A stretch of DNA of 64,000 nt from CAVQCT01 sp964371785 (GTDB lineage: Bacteria; Zixibacteria; MSB-5A5; GN15; FEB-12). The stretch is from assembly GCA_964371785.1 (NCBI GenBank), contig CAYJOL010000004.1, positions 186,001 through 250,000 on the forward strand, in the 5' to 3' direction. The notes below the pieces were generated by a model. It searched no databases. It was not told the origin of the DNA and saw only the letters and a program-made list of their open reading frames with translations. This document shows positions 56,801 to 63,066 of this stretch, piece by piece. Positions within the stretch are counted from its first letter, which is position 1; every line of letters starts with the position of its first letter. Position numbers and translations under genes: made by a program.

Positions 56801-59800
56801 TATGGGTCGACCTGCCTCCACTTCAAGCACTGACGAGGAATCAATAGGTCCCAATGCGGAGATCACAACCACTCGCGCTGTTCCTGTAGTGACTGCGTCA
56901 AACAGACCCGCGCTGTCAATCGAGCCAATCGCGGACGTCAACGACCAGCTGAGACTTCCGGGATCCTGGCTATTACCGTGAGCATCAAACCCGCTCACGC
57001 TGAACTGCCGCACCGAATCAGCTGAGACAATAGTGGTATCCGGTGAGATCGCAATTTCCTGAAGCGCGCCTGCGGTGACGCTGATGAAGTCGGACGTATC
57101 TGCGAGCGTGAGGCCGGTAAATGCCACCCGACCGTTGCCAACGAGCGTCGGTGAGAACAGGCCGGTGGGGCTGATGGTCCCGATATTCCCGATGACGGAC
57201 CAGGTTCCGACTACGCCGACCGATGTCAAATTGTTGTCGGCATCAAATTCGTCGATGCTGAACTGAATGGATGTGTCGGCCGAGACCGAATCGACCCGTG
57301 GTGAGACTGCCAGTCTGGCCGGCATACCCGACTCGCTGGTAATCACACCGGTGGAATCGATAACCGAGGCCGAGTAGGTCGCCACCACTCGTCCTGTACC
57401 AGGAGTAAAGAGTTCAAGAACGGCCGAAACTCCGTCCGACGTACCTAATCTACCTACCGAATCCGGCCCGAGCATACTCCAGCTTACGGAGACATCGCCA
57501 AGCAGATTATTTCCGGAATCATAGCCCCTGCAATACAAACTGGTAGTATCATTATCTGTCGAAAGAGTTGAATCGTTAACGGCCGTTCCGGCCACTGTCT
57601 CGATTCTAATGTGATTCAGGGCGCCGCTGGGAATGATCGCCACTGTGCCGGAGTCCCTGAATGACCCGTAATTCGCGATAACATAAAACAAAGGCGGAGA
57701 TGGGTTCGGGCCCGCACGATACATCCCGCCGGGTGCTATACTGCCGCCAGGATCAGTGGTAGTCCAAGTTACCGAGTCCGTGAGGCTTTTAACCAGATTG
57801 GAATCACTGTCATATCCTGTGGCGGAGTATTGATACGATGAATCCTCGATCATTGTGTTCACCGAAGGGGAAACTGCGATATATGCTGGGACGCCCGGTA
57901 ACACTGAGATCGTATCGCTGATATTCGATGAGCCCAGGTCGCTGATGACCCGGATGAACCCCGGGCCGGCGTGTGTTGGCGTAAAGAGACCGGCAGGGTC
58001 GATACTTCCGATCCCGTTTAGCACCGACCAGGTCAATGATCCCACATCGGTCACGGGATTACCATTGCTATCTGTACCGATAGCGGCAAACTGAAGTGAG
58101 GAGTCGGCAGACACGGTGTCGCGCGATGGTACAACTGTCAGATTACTCAGCGAACCTGCGACCACGTGCATGACAATAGAAGTGTCTTTGACGGAATTTA
58201 TGCTCGACTTGACGATGATTGTCCCGCTACCGATCTGATTCGGAGTGAACAGACCACTGTTGTCGATCGTGCCTGTGGCAAACGTATGAGACCACAAAAG
58301 ACTCCCTGGATTGGCCGGCAGTCCAGCGCTGTCCATCGCAATCACCGTAAACTGGTAAGTGGAATCCGCATACAATGTGTCAAGCTCCGGAGTTATAAGA
58401 AGTGAGATTAGCTCACCAGACTCGTAAGCTCCCATGTCGGGGGCGGAACCGGAATATGGCAGGCCGACGTTCGTTCCCGCATCTATGCCGGGTGAGCCCT
58501 GTGCCATAAAGAAATCCCCTCCCGAAGGATCAAGGAGCTGCGGGTTTTTGATCAGACAACTCAGCCCAAGCAGCGCTCCTCCCGACGCTGTAGCGCCATT
58601 GGCAAAGAACATCGAATAAGTTACTGTGTTGAGGAGCCCGGCCCGAACACCGGCGCTGTCGTGTCCCTGGAAAATGTCGTTGGTGATACTAAGCAGGCCG
58701 CCGTCGGTTTTGAAGCCATAGTGCTGGTTGCTGTAGAAAGTATTGTTGTACACGTTTGCGCCCCCGCTTGCAACTTCGTATACCCCCGAATTCCCATTAA
58801 AGGCAAAGACATTTTTTGTCAGATCAACCGGTTGGACCGAGTAAAGACCATAGCGTCCCGCCCCATTCAACCGACAGTATGCTACTGTCACCCCTGACCC
58901 GGTGATCTGTATGTTATCGCTCCCGGCGTCGCTGACGGATATTTGTTCCCAGGAAATGTAGTCGCCTGCTATCCGTACTCCGGTTGTAAGCCCGTTAGCA
59001 TTCAGTAGCACCGAATCCAGGACACCGAGGTATACGATGCGATCATCGTTAGCTATACCGGCATCGGAGATGATAACTGAATCAGCGTAGGTACCGGTCG
59101 CCACATGCACCGTATCACCGGGAAACAGAAGGGAATCGGCGCGGCTGATCGTGCGCCAGGCTGTCGCCGTAGACTTGCCGCTCGCACTGTCGTCGCCGAC
59201 AGGTGAAACAAAGTAGACATTGTATTTCTCTTTCGCGCCCATATCGGGGGCAGCGCCGTTGAAAGCGTAGCCGAGTGGAGTCCCGGCGTCAATTTCCTGG
59301 GCGCCGACCTTCAGGTCAAATCGACCGGCGGCCGTATCGACAAATTTAGGAAGCACCGAAATTCCTCCGGCCGAATCGATCACACCCACATAATCACCCC
59401 CCGGGTTCCCCCATACATTGTTGAAGCCGCAGATGTTTTGAACCGGCCCGGTGATGCCGCGATTCTTGTTCTGGGTGATTATGTTGTTGAATATCCTGTC
59501 GGTCGTCACCGCGGCTTTTAGTTCGATGCCATGGTCGTTGGCAGCATGAATCGTATTGTTGTAAATCCGGTTCATGCTTCCGGAGTCTTCATTCTTGATG
59601 CCGTCGCCGCCACTGGCGTATATCACATTGCCGACCAGCACATTATTGGTGCCGCCGATATGTATCCCAATCTTGTCAATGTCGTGAATGTAGCACTGCC
59701 TGATAATCGTGAAGTGGCCATTAAGAAGGATACCATCATTGCGCGTGTTGGTAATCTCAATGCCCGCCAGCGAAAGGTAACTGCCTTGAATATCAAGGGC

Positions 59801-60127
59801 AGGTTTGTCGGCATTGCTCAGATTGAGGATAACCTTCCCCTTACCGACTCCCCTGAACACAATCAGATTTCCACTGCTACCCGATGACTGCAGCGTGATC
59901 GAGTTACTAACAGCATAGGTACCGGGCAGAATATTTACGGTGTCTGCCCGAATTAGAACATTGGCGTGACTCTGATCGCCCTGATCGATGGACTGCCAGG
60001 CAGTCGCGGGCGTAAGTCCGTCCAACGCATCATCGCCGGTTGGGGAAATATAATAGTTCACTGCCCCGACGTGGGTCGCCAGAAGAAAAAGGAGTATACT
60101 GAGAAGCTGCCTTTTATTCATCGCCAT
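50813..60127 (-). CDS. Giant modular exported protein (beta-helix, Ig-like repeats, sorting domain)
   Basis: 3104 residues. A signal peptide (about 1-22) precedes two parallel beta-helix domains (24-300 and 302-570), opening with YYISPTGDDALDG and YFVSPVGDDSASG. About seven BIG2-like Ig repeats follow (572-1280), each with an ADSxxQF and a GxIDxxGLFxP phrase. Next come three tandem pairs of ~317 residues (about 1285-2235), each with an Asp-rich, possibly calcium-binding segment (YLYVDRDGDSTLDG). Residues ~2240-3000 hold about four further beta-rich repeats of ~190 residues. The end carries NYPNPFNP and a FlgD-Ig/Por-type sorting module finishing RRKVAVLR. It is probably a surface adhesin or stalk-like structure, first in an overlapping six-gene operon. 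Confidence 0.88.
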   Translation of the reverse strand: MAMNKRQLLSILLFLLATHVGAVNYYISPTGDDALDGLTPATAWQSIDQGDQSHANVLIRADTVNILPGTYAVSNSITLQSSGSSGNLIVFRGVGKGKVILNLSNADKPALDIQGSYLSLAGIEITNTRNDGILLNGHFTIIRQCYIHDIDKIGIHIGGTNNVLVGNVIYASGGDGIKNEDSGSMNRIYNNTIHAANDHGIELKAAVTTDRIFNNIITQNKNRGITGPVQNICGFNNVWGNPGGDYVGVIDSAGGISVLPKFVDTAAGRFDLKVGAQEIDAGTPLGYAFNGAAPDMGAKEKYNVYFVSPVGDDSASGKSTATAWRTISRADSLLFPGDTVHVATGTYADSVIISDAGIANDDRIVYLGVLDSVLLNANGLTTGVRIAGDYISWEQISVSDAGSDNIQITGSGVTVAYCRLNGAGRYGLYSVQPVDLTKNVFAFNGNSGVYEVASGGANVYNNTFYSNQHYGFKTDGGLLSITNDIFQGHDSAGVRAGLLNTVTYSMFFANGATASGGALLGLSCLIKNPQLLDPSGGDFFMAQGSPGIDAGTNVGLPYSGSAPDMGAYESGELISLLITPELDTLYADSTYQFTVIAMDSAGLPANPGSLLWSHTFATGTIDNSGLFTPNQIGSGTIIVKSSINSVKDTSIVMHVVAGSLSNLTVVPSRDTVSADSSLQFAAIGTDSNGNPVTDVGSLTWSVLNGIGSIDPAGLFTPTHAGPGFIRVISDLGSSNISDTISVLPGVPAYIAVSPSVNTMIEDSSYQYSATGYDSDSNLVKSLTDSVTWTTTDPGGSIAPGGMYRAGPNPSPPLFYVIANYGSFRDSGTVAIIPSGALNHIRIETVAGTAVNDSTLSTDNDTTSLYCRGYDSGNNLLGDVSVSWSMLGPDSVGRLGTSDGVSAVLELFTPGTGRVVATYSASVIDSTGVITSESGMPARLAVSPRVDSVSADTSIQFSIDEFDADNNLTSVGVVGTWSVIGNIGTISPTGLFSPTLVGNGRVAFTGLTLADTSDFISVTAGALQEIAISPDTTIVSADSVRQFSVSGFDAHGNSQDPGSLSWSLTSAIGSIDSAGLFDAVTTGTARVVVISALGPIDSSSVLEVEAGRPITMIISPDSAVISTDSTLVFTLGGTDGDGNAVGLGPIDWSTLGGIGDINTDGEFIPLTVGSGGIAAVSEIFGIADTTSSIQVTPGRLMYLSETPDSATVKIGDTLLFSAVGYDGSFNLTDVGTLSWGLRNGKGTIDSSGTFIAGSSGQEYVSASSSIDGVTDTSGAVVIEALSITSIPIGTNAIHPGQSGVEVLAFRLTNDFLRDKDVTSISLRNHSHGVGTEAQILAEIDSIYLYVDRDGDSTLDGFDSLIAVTPFTASPQTLTFPPLRVPAGSGLTFLATIAISSFARDGDSLDVMVLPSSDITTLDGTTIDGPDTVNSLGWCFVDGMVASQISRQHTGTGLISPGDSTYLLMIMDLPRNGYTSDSLQVMTIANAGTATNSDFDSLMLYRDNGNDVWNGPSTETRQGRLTFTGDRWTLSGLQSPLTTSQTRFYIAGRLAGYPVNGATISFFVPRNGIEVASGNDGPIDTAVLPIDTIQIEPIESVGLSIVNVPAGTLIPGSVTAPLLVFNLVNNYTSGTELDSLTVTVTATDASGATQLQLDSQIDSLYLYSDNDDNNQAIGGTDSLMAKATVLNGRATFATSGFAFEGTGITRTLSIVAFMSLTNSKNGNRISLSLQDSTDLFFNLPIRTEASYPLINSASSLIDAFPAAAVAIRAIESSPLFGGQSRKIVLDFTLPSNGYSPAVLNELTIANIGTLDEVDALSSIALFADRTGDGFTSDDSLLGAFTASGSNWSISKLACSIPLPGRRFFVVVNVLDKQFNVGTIKIQIPAEGVKYASGTIGPDDTGVSNPNELVVFPSDRVTAFAIPQSSSSLPPGSDENVLLTFALYNGFVSQPQDLDAIRLTNSSHTASSRAYSDYELGSISLYMDTDNDRVFGGDSLVATGSFVDGLLNLNGLNQILPPESLAYFFVVGDVPLDVIDSDSLRLQVSSNIDLTFTPAATVNGDFPLTGGGYLVADGSISIQYTKLAQKARSVSPGDTSITLARFVPAPNGSLTDDITSITVSNRGDADSSDISNMELWLDLNGDDAWQSSDSMIGAFNFDAGLWSVSSLDLMVSTPVPALMIVADIASAANAARTIDLMLPVNGCIYASDNDGPRDAAMSIGGQFTISTSSLRVAYALGGATYSVGQSIPLHLIVTNLLDSAVDGVSGLIVGLSDSSVVTLDSGFAGPVNLGAGESTDFTFYYRAARVGRVSWQLRATAPSLGEYSVIIQTDEITVQSSPSQMMIQFANSIPPSVNRGQTNVFPLNIRIVQPDTTSTTAMVKTDSVTLTVETDGGVPCPASNVFSRMVLLSGYQTLAVIDSVPSQSSVTFRFDSPIVYLPGVQKNLSLLVDIDSSATVASFDMVLSVASDLICVDNNTGLTVPYEAGTSFPMRTATCRVDDPSQEMMVAWTNLLSGAVNFGQRNVAVEQLNLRHPGAPGTSQIQLSSISLLFRDEYGTPVSPGDLFETVRIMRRQTIMGEQVTFDVDSTRLHLTLSSPITLSPGNEDSLSICVDVSAVPVIAGFSLEITDSTAFIVRDLSSGSLINSASDTATLATGQAFPITSSVAHFKQPAESPLICLTPMLPVSVVAGVDSLTLMRLNFSYPVDSGFSSVRIRYMVVDCLDSVGKPLYPNDMFDRIGYRMNGGSIAYQQFILLYNGAAKFIFSDTGVVVTPGSDITLDLMADIEVMVPFDNFKLVLGSAETIGTVDCTDTIRTVSTVVDASCGGQYPLATSTTSIYRPAGRPSVSPVQLPVQVVSRGQQSVRLFESDLTYSSPILQGNVALNRVTGSLLRHTSSVYAPARASDLLNSISLMVDGQVVAVDSLLQGDSIVFVLASPSIIERGSSKTLQIVGDIRSDADQGNFEVIISDSSCLEMSDQYLLTAIYPSLVEGTYPVRGIEVSVASEGLEQSFVNYPNPFNPSRGEQTAISFVLPEDAYVDIDLFSITGDFVGTIADHEFRVAGAHQSDHWSGINDAGREVLPGTYFCRITAHYTSGKSESFRRKVAVLR
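53425..56275 (-). repeat. Three tandem A-B repeat pairs of about 317 codons in the giant gene
   Basis: Module A carries IxSxxLYxDxDxD with DSL ten residues later (YLYVDRDGD, YLYSDNDDN, LYMDTDNDR). Module B carries TIANxGT, an Asp-rich LYRDNGNDVW-like segment and often a GIEVASGNDGP-like ending. A-B pairs start near residues 1285, 1590 and 1910. They have diverged at sequence level, so this is an old duplication. Confidence 0.65.
56290..58414 (-). repeat. BIG2-like Ig repeats in the giant gene
   Basis: About seven repeats of 90-100 codons between residues 572 and 1280. Each has a line like SPDxxxxSADSxxQF, a GxDxxGN turn and GxIDxxGLFxPxxxGxG. They match bacterial Ig-like (Big2-type) modules of adhesins. 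Confidence 0.75.
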
Positions 60128-60464
60128 GTTTAGTGATTCCCGGTCAATGAATTAATTGTCGGAAAGTCGCTTGCCGAATTAAGCTCTTTGCTCGAATTGC
60201 TTCCGGACGAAGAATCAACCCGGGTAAAAAGAGGTCGCCTGTTTCAGAGTGAAACGAAACTTGCCGAAAACGTTCTGACTTAACCGGGCGGATGTAGATT
60301 AGCCTTGTTCGGTCAGTTCAGGTGGATACGGTAACCCCGCTTTCGCGCTTTCCCCTGAGTTTAAGCTTGCCTATCGCCCAGTCTCGATACTAATTCATTA
60401 GCATAGGCAACCAGGAATCACATAAATTCGGCCAGCGCACCAAACGTTAAAGTGGAGGATAACT
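60128..60464. other. Divergent intergenic region with an inverted repeat
   Basis: 337 bases between the giant gene and mscL, holding the promoters of both. TTGCCTAT (60367-60374) is repeated inverted as ATAGGCAA (60403-60410) upstream of mscL. No gene is visible. Confidence 0.4.
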
Positions 60465-60929
60465 ATGTCCATGATGAAAGAATTCAAAGAATTCGCCATG
60501 CGGGGCAATGTAGTCGACATGGCGGTTGGTATCATCATCGGAGCGGCCTTCGGAACAATCGTAAAGTCTCTGGTAAGCGATGTCATCATGCCTCCGATTG
60601 GACTGCTTCTGGGCAATGTCGATTTTTCGAACCTCTTTGTCGTGCTGAAACATGGAGCGGCCGCCGGTCCATACTTGACTGTAGCAGACGCTAACGCGGC
60701 CGGTGCCGTAACACTGAACTATGGCATGTTCATAAATACGATCATCAGCTTCCTGATCGTGGCTTTCGCAATCTTCATGCTCATTAAGAATCTCAACCGG
60801 TTCAAAGCTAAACAGGAAGCACCAACGCCGGAACCCCCGGCTACACGTGAGTGTCCGTACTGCCTGTCGGCCATCCCGCTGAAGGCTAAACGATGCTCTC
60901 ACTGTACCTCTGAAGTAACGCCAGTCTGA
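60465..60929 (+). CDS. mscL: Large-conductance mechanosensitive channel with C-terminal zinc ribbon
   Basis: 154 residues. The N-terminal MscL signature is complete: EFKEFAMRGNVVDMAVGIIIG, then AAFGTIVKSLVSDVIMPPIGLL. The second membrane helix (INTIISFLIVAFAIFMLIKNLN) follows a periplasmic loop. MscL releases solutes on hypo-osmotic shock. In place of the usual short cytoplasmic helix end, a Pro-rich linker leads to a zinc-ribbon motif: CPYC, then CSHC 15 residues later. The ATG has a GTGGAGG site. A terminator follows at 60954. Confidence 0.95.
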   Translation: MSMMKEFKEFAMRGNVVDMAVGIIIGAAFGTIVKSLVSDVIMPPIGLLLGNVDFSNLFVVLKHGAAAGPYLTVADANAAGAVTLNYGMFINTIISFLIVAFAIFMLIKNLNRFKAKQEAPTPEPPATRECPYCLSAIPLKAKRCSHCTSEVTPV

Positions 60930-60953
60930 GCGTTGCATACCTCCGTAAAATAC

Positions 60954-60980
60954 GACGGGCGGTCAAGCTGACCGCCCGTC
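60954..60980. terminator. Intrinsic terminator after mscL
   Basis: GACGGGCGGTCA (60954-60965) pairs perfectly over 12 bp with TGACCGCCCGTC (60969-60980) around AGC. The following bases are only moderately T-rich (TGCGTCTTCATTTG). It lies between convergent mscL and the CBS gene, so may serve both. Confidence 0.75.
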
Positions 60981-61026
60981 TGCGTCTTCATTTGTTAATA
61001 GGGGAACCTGGGAACAAATCGCACGA

Positions 61027-61485
61027 TCAGGTGTCGGCTGAACGGTCGCGGCTATGAAGTCCGTTCATGTACATGCTCAAGTACCGATTCTCAATGTCTG
61101 TCGAGGCGGCAAGAGTCTTGATAATGTCCCTTAAAGACACCAGACCGACCAGCCGATTATTCTCGACAATCGGCACATGCCGAATCCAGTTCTTCTCCAT
61201 CATGCCTGCGATGTAGCTGATATCATCACTTGGTAAGCCGACAATTACGTCTGAAGTCATTACATCAATTACCCGGAGGCGGTGATAATCCCCCTTCACC
61301 TCGTGAATCTTTCTGAAAATGTCTTTGTCGCTGACAATTCCTGTAAGTGCCCCCGTGTCATCGACAACGGGTAGGCAGCCGATCCCATTGGCGATCAGCA
61401 GTTCCATCGCTTCGTCGACCGAAGCCGCGGGGCGCGTGGTGATAATCTGGTGGGGCTTGGTCTTGAGAAGGGTCTTTACTAACAT
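61027..61485 (-). CDS. CBS-pair domain protein
   Basis: 152 residues made almost entirely of two CBS domains. The first contains ASVDEAMELLIANGIGCLPVVDDTGALTGIVSDKDIFRK, and the second VGLPSDDISYIAGMMEKNWIRHVPIVENNRLVGLVSLRDI. Stand-alone CBS pairs bind adenosine nucleotides and act as energy or regulatory sensors. An AAAGGG sequence lies before the ATG. Partner unknown. Confidence 0.93.
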   Translation of the reverse strand: MLVKTLLKTKPHQIITTRPAASVDEAMELLIANGIGCLPVVDDTGALTGIVSDKDIFRKIHEVKGDYHRLRVIDVMTSDVIVGLPSDDISYIAGMMEKNWIRHVPIVENNRLVGLVSLRDIIKTLAASTDIENRYLSMYMNGLHSRDRSADT

Positions 61486-61605
61486 AATCCGGCCCTTTCT
61501 GATTTGACATTTATTTGATGTCTCAAGACACCGCAGTGCTAGTGATAATATAGACGATAATGTCCCGCTTTACAAGTCAAATCGACTCCGTCGTGTTGCG
61601 TCGTC

Positions 61606-62574
61606 TCAAACGTGGTTCCGCAGCATCAGCTCTTTCGGATGAGGATTCAGATAGATCTGCTCTTTGATATATTCGACATTGTGCTTGTCGACGTAGTGCC
61701 TGACTAGAGTGATCGGTACGATCAGCGGCACCAGACCACGGTGGTAATCGTCAATAACCTGAATAATGTCTTTCTTTTCCCCGGCGCTGAGCTGCTTTTT
61801 CAGATAGCCCAGAATGTGTTGAAGCACGTTGACATTCTTCTTTACCGTCGAAATGACCGCCAGCCCTTCCATCAGCAACTGGCCGTATTTTTCGCGCAAT
61901 TCCCCCGGAGCGTACTTACGGACGTCGGCCACCAGTTGCCCCAGCAGTTTGTAGTGTTTAACGCTGTGGGACATGAGCAGATACTTGTGCTGAGTATGGA
62001 ACACTACCAGCCGGCCCGCGGAGTATTGATTCTTATAGAGCTGTTGGAGGCGATGAAAAGTGAAAACGCGTACGATGAAGTTTTCTCTGAGGCGCGGGTC
62101 ATTGAGTCGCCCTTCCTCCTCAACCGGCATTTGGGGATGCTGTCGAATCAACGACGCCGCATACAGCCCCACTCCCTTTCGTTCGGCCGCGCCTGATTCG
62201 TTGAACACCTTCACCCGCATCATGCCGCAGGACGGTGAGTCTTTTTTCAGGATGTACCCGCAGAGGTTGGAGAAATCTCGTTTAGCCACCCGACTCTCGG
62301 CATAAGCGTTCATCTGGGCTGTCCAATCGACGCCTGACTTATTGCCAACCATCTGCGGTGACTCGATACTTCCAACCAACCGCACGGCTTCTCTTGGAAT
62401 GCCCATCCCCACTTCTACTTCGGGGCAAATCGGCACAAACGTGAAATACTCCCCGAGTACATCGGTGATGAACCGGTCGTGCTTGTGCCCCGCGTCATAT
62501 CGGACCTTCTGGCCGAGCAGACAGGTGGATATGCCTAGTCGGATGATCTCGGCACGGTCTTTTCTTTGGGTCAC
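61606..62574 (-). CDS. DUF523/DUF1722 (YbgA-like) protein
   Basis: About 322 residues. The N-terminal half is DUF523: LGISTCLLGQKVRYDAGHKH, FVPICPEVEVGMGIPREAVRL and KKDSPSCGMMRVKVF, with conserved cysteines that could bind a metal. The C-terminal half is DUF1722 (FHTQHKYLLMSHSVKHYKLLG). This two-domain combination is widespread but without a firmly known function; a redox or tRNA-related role has been suggested in the literature only loosely. The GTG at 62574 has GGGAG 9 bases upstream and places the family N-terminus properly; a GTG at 62643 is the longer alternative. Confidence 0.85.
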   Translation of the reverse strand: MTQRKDRAEIIRLGISTCLLGQKVRYDAGHKHDRFITDVLGEYFTFVPICPEVEVGMGIPREAVRLVGSIESPQMVGNKSGVDWTAQMNAYAESRVAKRDFSNLCGYILKKDSPSCGMMRVKVFNESGAAERKGVGLYAASLIRQHPQMPVEEEGRLNDPRLRENFIVRVFTFHRLQQLYKNQYSAGRLVVFHTQHKYLLMSHSVKHYKLLGQLVADVRKYAPGELREKYGQLLMEGLAVISTVKKNVNVLQHILGYLKKQLSAGEKKDIIQVIDDYHRGLVPLIVPITLVRHYVDKHNVEYIKEQIYLNPHPKELMLRNHV

Positions 62575-62834
62575 TCTCAAATACTCCCGAACACTCAAGT
62601 TTCGCACCGAAAGGTGCGCTAACTCACGCTGGAACGCAACCACTGAGTATGTATACGCCCAAAAACCCGATTTCTAGCCGAATATTTGGTGTCCTGAAGA
62701 CTCCTTTTTCAAGTTACCTGACTTTGTCAGTCCGCAGAGTTCCAATCGGCATACTCACTCATACTCAATATCTACTCAAAATTGTCTCATCGTGCGGTCG
62801 ATGGGGACTGCCGATGAACTAAATAGAAATTATA

Positions 62835-62953
62835 AAGAAAACCCGTCGGTGCGAGTTCGGGGCGAGAAGATGGGCTAGGTAGGGGCTAAAGGGGGGCACG
62901 ACCGGCGACAAAGACAACTTGCGGTCGCAGAATAACTGGCGGGTTTCTTTTTT
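62835..62953 (+). ncRNA. Candidate structured small RNA with terminator-like end
   Basis: AAGAAAACCCG (62835-62845) can pair, with one bulged A, with CGGGTTTCTT (62940-62949), and six T bases follow (62948-62953). The ~95 bases between are G/C-rich with an internal GCGAC/GTCGC hairpin (about 62905-62927) and a purine-rich stretch. A TATAAA sits at 62831. The outer stem also works on the minus strand. I recognise no known RNA family. Confidence 0.25.
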
Positions 62954-63009
62954 AAATCGGCCGAAATGGAATCTTCGGTTAATCTCTTTTCAATACCTTC
63001 TCTATAAAT

Positions 63010-63040
63010 TACGGGCCGGCCTCATAGGTGTCGGCCCGTA
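63010..63040 (-). terminator. Probable intrinsic terminator of the DUF2207 gene
   Basis: TACGGGCCG (63010-63018) pairs perfectly with CGGCCCGTA (63032-63040) around 13 bases. Read on the minus strand, it follows the DUF2207 stop codon by 26 bases and is followed by ATTTATAG. Confidence 0.65.
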
Positions 63041-63066
63041 GTATTTTGAGGCCGAAGGCGACGGGT

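Larger units (their letters stand above)
62575..63066. other. Long intergenic region with hairpins and a possible small RNA
   Basis: 492 bases between two minus-strand genes. A perfect CGCACC-GAAA-GGTGCG hairpin lies at 62603-62618, in the leader of the DUF523/DUF1722 gene. A candidate structured RNA occupies 62835-62953, and the terminator of the DUF2207 gene lies at 63010-63040. No protein gene is visible. Confidence 0.5.

Noticed and set aside
50813..60127. The giant gene as several separate genes or an assembly artefact
   Set aside because: The frame is uninterrupted over 9.3 kb, domain order is coherent from signal peptide to sorting module, and repeats are diverged rather than identical.
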